From an uncultured Allobaculum sp. (GTDB taxonomy: Bacteria; Bacillota_I; Bacilli_A; Erysipelotrichales; Erysipelotrichaceae): a stretch of 11,023 nt of DNA. The stretch covers positions 1-11,023 of the forward strand of contig CAJTVE010000082.1 of assembly GCA_910579655.1 (NCBI GenBank), written 5' to 3'. Shown one piece after another: positions 7,630 to 11,023 of the stretch; position 1 is the stretch's first letter; each line of letters starts with the position of its first letter. The notes under the pieces are model-generated. The model ran no database searches, was not told the origin of the DNA, and saw only the letters and a program-made list of their open reading frames with translations. Both the position numbers and the translations under genes were made by a program.

Positions 7630-8690
7630 TTGGTTTCTCCTTCCTCGATTAAAGCTGTATCTGAACTCGTGTTTGAATTCTTGTCTTCATATTCCTGATT
7701 AACTTTCTGAATATGCTCATACATCTCCTCAATACCCGGGTTCTTTTTGATCATGTCCTGTTGAACCCCCTGGACTTTTTCACGGAATGGCTCAATGTCG
7801 ACATCGATAAATTCAACACCCTGAACGTCTTTGGCATAGGTGTAGGCCTCTTCAACGGCTTTATCCCATTCAGACATTTCCAGTTCCGTTGCATCCTGGG
7901 CAGCTTCCATAAAAACGTCATATTCTTCGTCACTCAGAGAATCGAGGAATTTTGTATTGCCGAGCAATACATCCGGCACCATCTGGTGCTGGGTATAGGT
8001 GTAATACTTCGCAACTTCACCGTGTTTATTGTTGGTTAAGGCCAGTTCATTGTTTTCGGCCCCCTGAATGACTCCCTGCTGGATGGCAGTGTACACTTCA
8101 CCAAAACTCATCGGGCTGGCAGCTGCTCCAAAGGCATTCACCATGGCTACCGATGCCGGAGATTGCTGAACACGAATCTTCTGACCTTTCAGGTCCTCTG
8201 GCGTTTCAATTTTCTTGGTGGAATAGAAGTTTCGGACACCCGCATCAAACCAGGTCAGAACACGGAAGCCCGATTCATCGGTCGAATTGTAGAGCTGGGA
8301 CATGTAGTCCACATCGTTCATGACAGCGTGATAGGCATCCCGGCTGGTAAACAGATAGGGCATCGAGAAGATTTCATAATCGCCTTCAAATGTTTCTACG
8401 TTTGCGGTTCCAGCCACGACAAAGTCAATCGCACCTGTCTGACACAATTCAATTGCCTTCTGTGCCGAGCCAAGCAGCTCATTTGGGAAGATCTGGATTT
8501 CGTATTTGTCGCCAAGCTTGCTTTCAACGACTTCTTTGAACTTCAGCAGGCCCTGATGTTCTGGATGTTCTTCAGATTGGGCATGGGAAATTCGGACAAT
8601 TCGTTTTCCGCCCGTATAGGAACATCCGCTAAATGTAAGAGCCATGCCCAGGCAGACCGCACCGGCTGCCAGTTGCTTCATTCGCTTCAT
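7626..8690 (-). CDS. dctP: TRAP transporter substrate-binding lipoprotein DctP (copy 2)
   Basis: 354-residue solute receptor of the DctP family. It begins MKRMKQ, has a hydrophobic stretch and a lipobox TFSGC (Cys 23), so it is a predicted lipoprotein. The start is supported by AAAGGAG eight bases upstream. KIRVQQSPAS (161-170) holds the presumed carboxylate-binding Arg 163; SPMSFGEVYTAIQQG and GAENN (190-194) follow. Residues around the ligand cleft are almost all shared with copy 1, so the ligand is probably similar; most changes are in the signal region and the C-terminal third. It has a polar C-terminal extension of about 16 residues (NSNTSSDTALIEEGETK) that copy 1 lacks. The last codons of that tail contain the GGAAGGAG site of dctQ. 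The substrate is unknown; the adjacent LacI-family regulator hints at a sugar acid, by inference only. Confidence 0.94.
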   Translation of the reverse strand: MKRMKQLAAGAVCLGMALTFSGCSYTGGKRIVRISHAQSEEHPEHQGLLKFKEVVESKLGDKYEIQIFPNELLGSAQKAIELCQTGAIDFVVAGTANVETFEGDYEIFSMPYLFTSRDAYHAVMNDVDYMSQLYNSTDESGFRVLTWFDAGVRNFYSTKKIETPEDLKGQKIRVQQSPASVAMVNAFGAAASPMSFGEVYTAIQQGVIQGAENNELALTNNKHGEVAKYYTYTQHQMVPDVLLGNTKFLDSLSDEEYDVFMEAAQDATELEMSEWDKAVEEAYTYAKDVQGVEFIDVDIEPFREKVQGVQQDMIKKNPGIEEMYEHIQKVNQEYEDKNSNTSSDTALIEEGETK

Positions 8691-8727
8691 TTCAGTTTCT
8701 CCTTTTTCTGAGTTCAGTTACTTATTG

Positions 8728-8741
8728 TGTAACCCTTTACA
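8728..8741. promoter_or_regulatory. Candidate operator of TRAP operon 2
   Basis: TGTAACCCTTTACA, a TGTAA-N4-TTACA dyad like the one before TRAP operon 1, starting six bases after the -10 box on the minus strand. A related imperfect dyad, TGTAAGGGCTTTACT, lies at 8755-8769 in the promoter spacer, so there may be two tandem sites. It differs by one base from the cre consensus, so CcpA is an alternative to the local LacI-family protein. Confidence 0.65.
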
Positions 8742-8747
8742 GACATT

Positions 8748-8776
8748 AAGATACTGTAAGGGCTTTACTTTGAAAA
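8748..8776 (-). promoter_or_regulatory. Candidate promoter of TRAP operon 2
   Basis: On the minus strand: TTTTCA (8771-8776), a 17-base spacer and TATCTT (8748-8753), preceded by CAG as in operon 1. The start point would lie at about 8741, in the operator, giving a leader of about 50 bases. Confidence 0.6.
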
Positions 8777-8832
8777 TTTTATTGCCCACAAAAAAAGCCT
8801 TTTTTACATAATTTCCATATCGATTTCGATTA

Positions 8833-8844
8833 GTTTTCGAAAAC
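8833..8844. promoter_or_regulatory. Perfect palindrome, possible LacI-type operator
   Basis: GTTTTCGAAAAC is a perfect 12-bp palindrome with a central CG, the form many LacI-family proteins bind. It lies 57 bases upstream of the -35 box of TRAP operon 2. A one-mismatch copy lies 98 bases away at 8931. Twelve-base palindromes do arise by chance in a window this size, so support is modest. Confidence 0.35.
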
Positions 8845-8930
8845 AATCTTTATGTAAGCTTTATTTAACGAATAATATTTCACAAATTATCATCTGATTC
8901 CTCCCCTCTTTTTCCCATTTTCCTGTTACA

Positions 8931-8942
8931 GTTTCCGAAAAC
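8931..8942. promoter_or_regulatory. Near-copy of the 8833 palindrome
   Basis: GTTTCCGAAAAC matches the palindrome at 8833-8844 in 11 of 12 bases, on the same strand, with centres 98 bases apart. Paired sites at such a distance could allow looping by a tetrameric repressor. This is inference only. Confidence 0.3.
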
Positions 8943-9007
8943 CGTTTCATATTCTGATACGTTTGTGCAAAATGATCCCGTTTTTTTCTTCTTTGGTCTT
9001 CACATTC

Positions 9008-9062
9008 AAAAATGAAAAGCAAGCCTCCAACCGATCGTTCAGGAACGCTTGAAAGGCTTGCT
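9008..9062 (-). terminator. Terminator-like nested hairpin in the divergent region
   Basis: Perfect 9-bp outer stem AGCAAGCCT (9018-9026) with AGGCTTGCT (9054-9062), and a nested inner stem CGTTC-AG-GAACG. On the minus strand the stem is followed by TTTTCATTTTT. It would stop minus-strand transcription about 230 bases upstream of the TRAP operon 2 promoter. What transcript it ends is unknown: perhaps a small RNA, a decayed gene or antisense transcription. Confidence 0.45.
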
Positions 9063-9427
9063 GGATTGCAATTGGAAAACAGATACAGGCCACACGCCTG
9101 GAATTTGTCGGACCGTCAATCTCTTTTCTGAAGAGAAATCCAATGCAGACAATGGTAAAACCAAGAGTGTCCGCCAACAAATATCCCGTAACCCTTTTCA
9201 TTGAAGCTTCACTGGAAAATGCCGGATTTTCAGGGGATTTAATGTGGAATATCTTTCAGGCCAAAGACTATATCTTTTCTCTTTTGTGCACTTGCATTTT
9301 CGATTATGCATAATTTCATTTTATCTATCGAACTTTTCCCTCTGCTGTTTTTCTGTGCTGGTCATTGTTGTTCGCTTTCATTCCCAGCATTTTGTTTCTT
9401 TCCCGTTTCAAAAATCAGGTTGACCAG

Positions 9428-9456
9428 TTGAGTCCAGAAGATTTGCCCGATATAAT
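9428..9456 (+). promoter_or_regulatory. Promoter of the LacI-family gene
   Basis: TTGAGT (9428-9433), a 17-base spacer and a perfect TATAAT (9451-9456). It is the best sigma-A promoter in the window. Transcription would start near 9463, giving a leader of about 240 bases before the start codon at 9702. The leader is pyrimidine-rich and holds one AT hairpin (9495-9513); no riboswitch is recognised. Confidence 0.65.
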
Positions 9457-9467
9457 AATTTCAAATG

Positions 9468-9481
9468 TGGAAAAGGTTACA
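9468..9481. promoter_or_regulatory. Candidate autoregulatory operator of the LacI-family gene
   Basis: TGGAAAAGGTTACA matches the operator of TRAP operon 2, read on its minus strand (TGTAAAGGGTTACA), in 12 of 14 bases. It lies 11 bases after the -10 box, at about +5 to +18. The position is right for a repressor limiting its own gene. The left half-site is degenerate, so binding may be weaker than at the TRAP promoters. Confidence 0.45.
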
Positions 9482-9701
9482 GATATTTACTTTCGTTTTT
9501 TCATATAAAAAACCAATCGCTCAAAGAGTCTGCCACACTTCTTTCCGAGCAAAACAATTCGATATGAATTCTCATTCATCTGTAATTCTTTGAACTCTAT
9601 TTTCATTTTCCTGCATTTGTTTTTCATTCCCTGTCTGTCCTCCAGAAGAAACTCTTGCTTTTTCTTCCGGATCATCCATACCAAACAAAGGAGATTTTTC
9701 T

Positions 9702-10703
9702 ATGAATATGTACGATATCGCCAAGGAGACTGGCTTTTCGATTGCTACAATTTCCCGCGCGATCAATAACTCCGGGTACGTCTCTGAAAAGACCCGTGAG
9801 AAAATCATGAAGGTCATCGATGAAAAGGGCTATTCCGTCAACCCCTTTGCCAAAGGCATGGCGACTTCAACCATGTCTTTAGCCGGCGTATTGAGCACCG
9901 ATTCCCGTGACTTATATCAGGCGGAATGCATTTACTACCTGCAAAACGCGCTGCGCAAACAGGGCTATACAACCCTGCTTGCCTGCACCGGCTCTGAACT
10001 GAAAAACAAACAGGAAGCCATGCGGCTTTTACTTTCGCGGAATGTAGATGTTATCTTCCTGATCGGATCCGGTTTTGTCGAAAAGAGCGGCCGGGACAAT
10101 ATGTATATCAAAGAGGCTGCCAGCAAGATTCCGGTCATTTTAATGAATGGTCTGCTGGAAAACTCAAAAGTTCATTCCATTCGCTGTGATGATGTCAAAG
10201 GCATGAAAGAGCTGGCAACGGTTGTTCTCAATGGTGGATCTAAAAAACCAATTCTTCTGACCCGCAAGCTGACTTTTTCTGCCAGAGAAAAAGTCAAAGG
10301 CTTTGAAGAAGCCTGCCAGAAAGCTGGAATCACCACTGAAGGCCGGATTTTGCAGCTTGATCCATCTCGGAAACTGAGCGAACATGTTGGCGAAGTCCTG
10401 GATGGCCAGGATTTTGACGCCATTCTCTGTGTGGACGATGAAATTGCTGTTTTTGCGATGAAGTACTGTCTCAATCATGGATTCTCCATTCCAGATCAGG
10501 TACAGATCACAGGCTATAACAACTCCCTGCTCTCCGATATGCCGCCCTGCGAAATCACCTCGTACGACAACCTGCTTAATTACCTGTGTGATACTTCCGT
10601 TTCCTGCATGGTTCAGGTTCTTGATGGCAAAGATTATCCCCGCGACTCTGTGTTCTCCGGTACTCTCGTAACAAAAATGTCTACAAACCAGACAGAAGAA
10701 TAA
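9702..10703 (+). CDS. LacI-family transcriptional regulator
   Basis: 333 residues, the usual LacI/GalR size. The N terminus MNMYDIAKETGFSIATISRAINNSGYVSEKTR is a LacI helix-turn-helix (about residues 3-27, recognition helix ATISRAIN). A hinge follows at about 46-57 (NPFAKGMATSTMS). The Leu that LacI-type proteins insert in the operator minor groove is here Met 53. Residues about 60-333 form the periplasmic-binding-protein-like sensor core, with ILCVDDEIAVFAMKYCLNHGFSIPDQVQITGYNNS (about 231-265) and a closing SGTLVTKMST. It probably binds a sugar or sugar-acid effector and dimerises there. The start at 9702 has AAAGGAG eight bases upstream; a second in-frame ATG at 9708 would also fit the family. 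It is divergent from TRAP operon 2 across 1 kb and the only regulator in the window, so it is the natural candidate to control both TRAP operons. Effector and sign of control are inferred. Confidence 0.92.
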   Translation: MNMYDIAKETGFSIATISRAINNSGYVSEKTREKIMKVIDEKGYSVNPFAKGMATSTMSLAGVLSTDSRDLYQAECIYYLQNALRKQGYTTLLACTGSELKNKQEAMRLLLSRNVDVIFLIGSGFVEKSGRDNMYIKEAASKIPVILMNGLLENSKVHSIRCDDVKGMKELATVVLNGGSKKPILLTRKLTFSAREKVKGFEEACQKAGITTEGRILQLDPSRKLSEHVGEVLDGQDFDAILCVDDEIAVFAMKYCLNHGFSIPDQVQITGYNNSLLSDMPPCEITSYDNLLNYLCDTSVSCMVQVLDGKDYPRDSVFSGTLVTKMSTNQTEE

Positions 10704-10755
10704 GGTGCCTGAAAAACAGGAAGACTGAAGATATCAGTGAATCCTGGAAAATATG

Positions 10756-10775
10756 AAGGGTACACAACTGTTACC
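10756..10775. repeat. Right arm of the 20-bp inverted repeat
   Basis: aagggtacacaactgttacc, the exact reverse complement of positions 1-20. It lies 53 bases after the LacI-family stop codon and 100 bases before a new ORF, the layout expected for the end of an insertion element. The stretch 10704-10755 shows only two tiny hairpins (CCTG/CAGG and ACTGA/TCAGT) and no terminator with a T-run for the regulator gene. Confidence 0.7.
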
Positions 10776-10776
10776 T

Positions 10777-10796
10777 TATCTTGGCGAATCAAGATA
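10777..10796. other. Stem-loop next to the right inverted repeat
   Basis: TATCTTG (10777-10783) pairs perfectly with CAAGATA (10790-10796) around GCGAAT. It starts one base after the repeat arm and has no T-run. It could be part of a transposase or recombinase binding end, or a structure that limits transcription from outside. Downstream, 10797-10875 is AT-rich and contains TATAAT at 10820-10825, a possible -10 box for the next gene but without a good -35. Confidence 0.4.
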
Positions 10797-10875
10797 TCAA
10801 TATTCTTATATAACTATTTTATAATTCAACTAATTGTGGATTTTTTATGGTATCATTCAAACAGGAGATGACATT

Positions 10876-11023
10876 ATGATCGGCCCTGAAGATTTGAGAA
10901 GAGAACGGTATACCACTGGACAAATTGGAAAGCTTGTAGGGAAAAACTACCATACAATTGCCCTTCATAAAAACAAGGGAATGATTAATATGGTGCAGGA
11001 TCCTGTTTCCGGGTTCTGGTATG
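10876..11023 (+). CDS. Partial ORF with a helix-turn-helix-like start, possible transposase or recombinase
   Basis: The first 49 codons of a gene that runs off the window. AGGAG lies eight bases before the ATG. The protein begins MIGPEDLRRERYTTGQIGK and continues KLVGKNYHTIALHKNKG. The piece YTTGQIGKLVGKNYHTIALHKNKGM (about residues 12-36) looks like a MerR/excisionase-type winged helix-turn-helix, and the later VSGFWY is like the wing. Such domains start MerR regulators, excisionases and IS607-type serine recombinases. Its place 100 bp inside a 20-bp inverted repeat favours a mobile-element gene, but classic IS607 elements lack inverted repeats, so I do not assign a family. Confidence 0.5.
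   Translation, partial: MIGPEDLRRERYTTGQIGKLVGKNYHTIALHKNKGMINMVQDPVSGFWY

Larger units (their letters stand above)
8777..9427. other. Divergent intergenic region upstream of TRAP operon 2
   Basis: About 650 bases with no well-supported gene. The minus-strand frame at 8947-9201 (84 codons, start MKRVTGYLLADTLGF with one hydrophobic stretch) has no ribosome binding site and is crossed by a strong hairpin, so I do not call it. The region contains two LacI-operator-like palindromes (8833-8844 and 8931-8942) and a terminator-like hairpin at 9008-9062. An AT-rich stretch follows at 9240-9420. Confidence 0.4.

Noticed and set aside
8947..9201. Minus-strand 84-codon frame with a hydrophobic N terminus
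   Set aside because: There is no ribosome binding site before its ATG, no recognised family, and a terminator-like hairpin lies inside it. It is treated as intergenic.
9303..9314. Perfect 12-bp palindrome ATTATGCATAAT
   Set aside because: A few 12-bp palindromes are expected by chance in 11 kb. It has no second copy and no clear promoter relation.
9487..9684. Minus-strand 65-codon basic frame in the regulator leader
   Set aside because: No purine-rich site precedes the start. The Lys/Glu-rich composition is explained by the pyrimidine-rich plus strand.

Overview
This window looks like chromosomal DNA of a low-to-moderate GC Bacillota (Firmicutes) bacterium. The evidence is strong AGGAG-type ribosome binding sites before nearly every gene, sigma-A-like promoters, rho-independent terminators, a lipoprotein-type TRAP binding protein and a DUF5648-repeat secreted protein. 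A gut-associated Erysipelotrichia- or Clostridia-like host is a reasonable guess, but the sequence does not prove it.

Layout, left to right. Positions 1-20 hold one arm of a 20-bp inverted repeat. Positions 87-3204 are a complete TRAP transporter operon on the minus strand, transcribed dctP-dctQ-dctM, with promoter and operator at 3157-3204 and a terminator at 87-114. Positions 3205-3995 have no convincing gene. Positions 3996-5393 are a single-gene minus-strand unit for a secreted protein with three DUF5648-type repeats, with its own candidate promoter and terminator. Positions 5702-8776 are a second complete TRAP operon with the same order and strand. It is clearly paralogous to the first: the binding proteins are about 74% identical by hand count. 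Positions 8777-9427 are a long divergent intergenic region. Positions 9428-10703 are a LacI-family regulator gene on the plus strand with a good promoter and a roughly 240-nt leader. The exact reverse complement of the 1-20 repeat follows at 10756-10775, and then the first 49 codons of an unfinished ORF with a helix-turn-helix-like start.

How it may work together. The two transporters would import an organic or sugar acid using a sodium (ion) gradient: DctP captures the substrate outside, and DctQ/DctM form the membrane carrier. The most useful observation is a shared 14-bp dyad, TGTAA-N4-TTACA. It lies just downstream of the -10 box of both TRAP promoters, and a 12/14 match lies just downstream of the -10 box of the LacI-family gene. 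This suggests one small regulon (two transporters plus an autoregulated repressor). The motif is also one base away from the catabolite-response (cre) consensus, so CcpA control is an alternative. The perfect 20-bp inverted repeats at the two edges, with a possible transposase-type ORF starting 100 bp inside the right one, suggest that copies of one insertion element may bracket the region.
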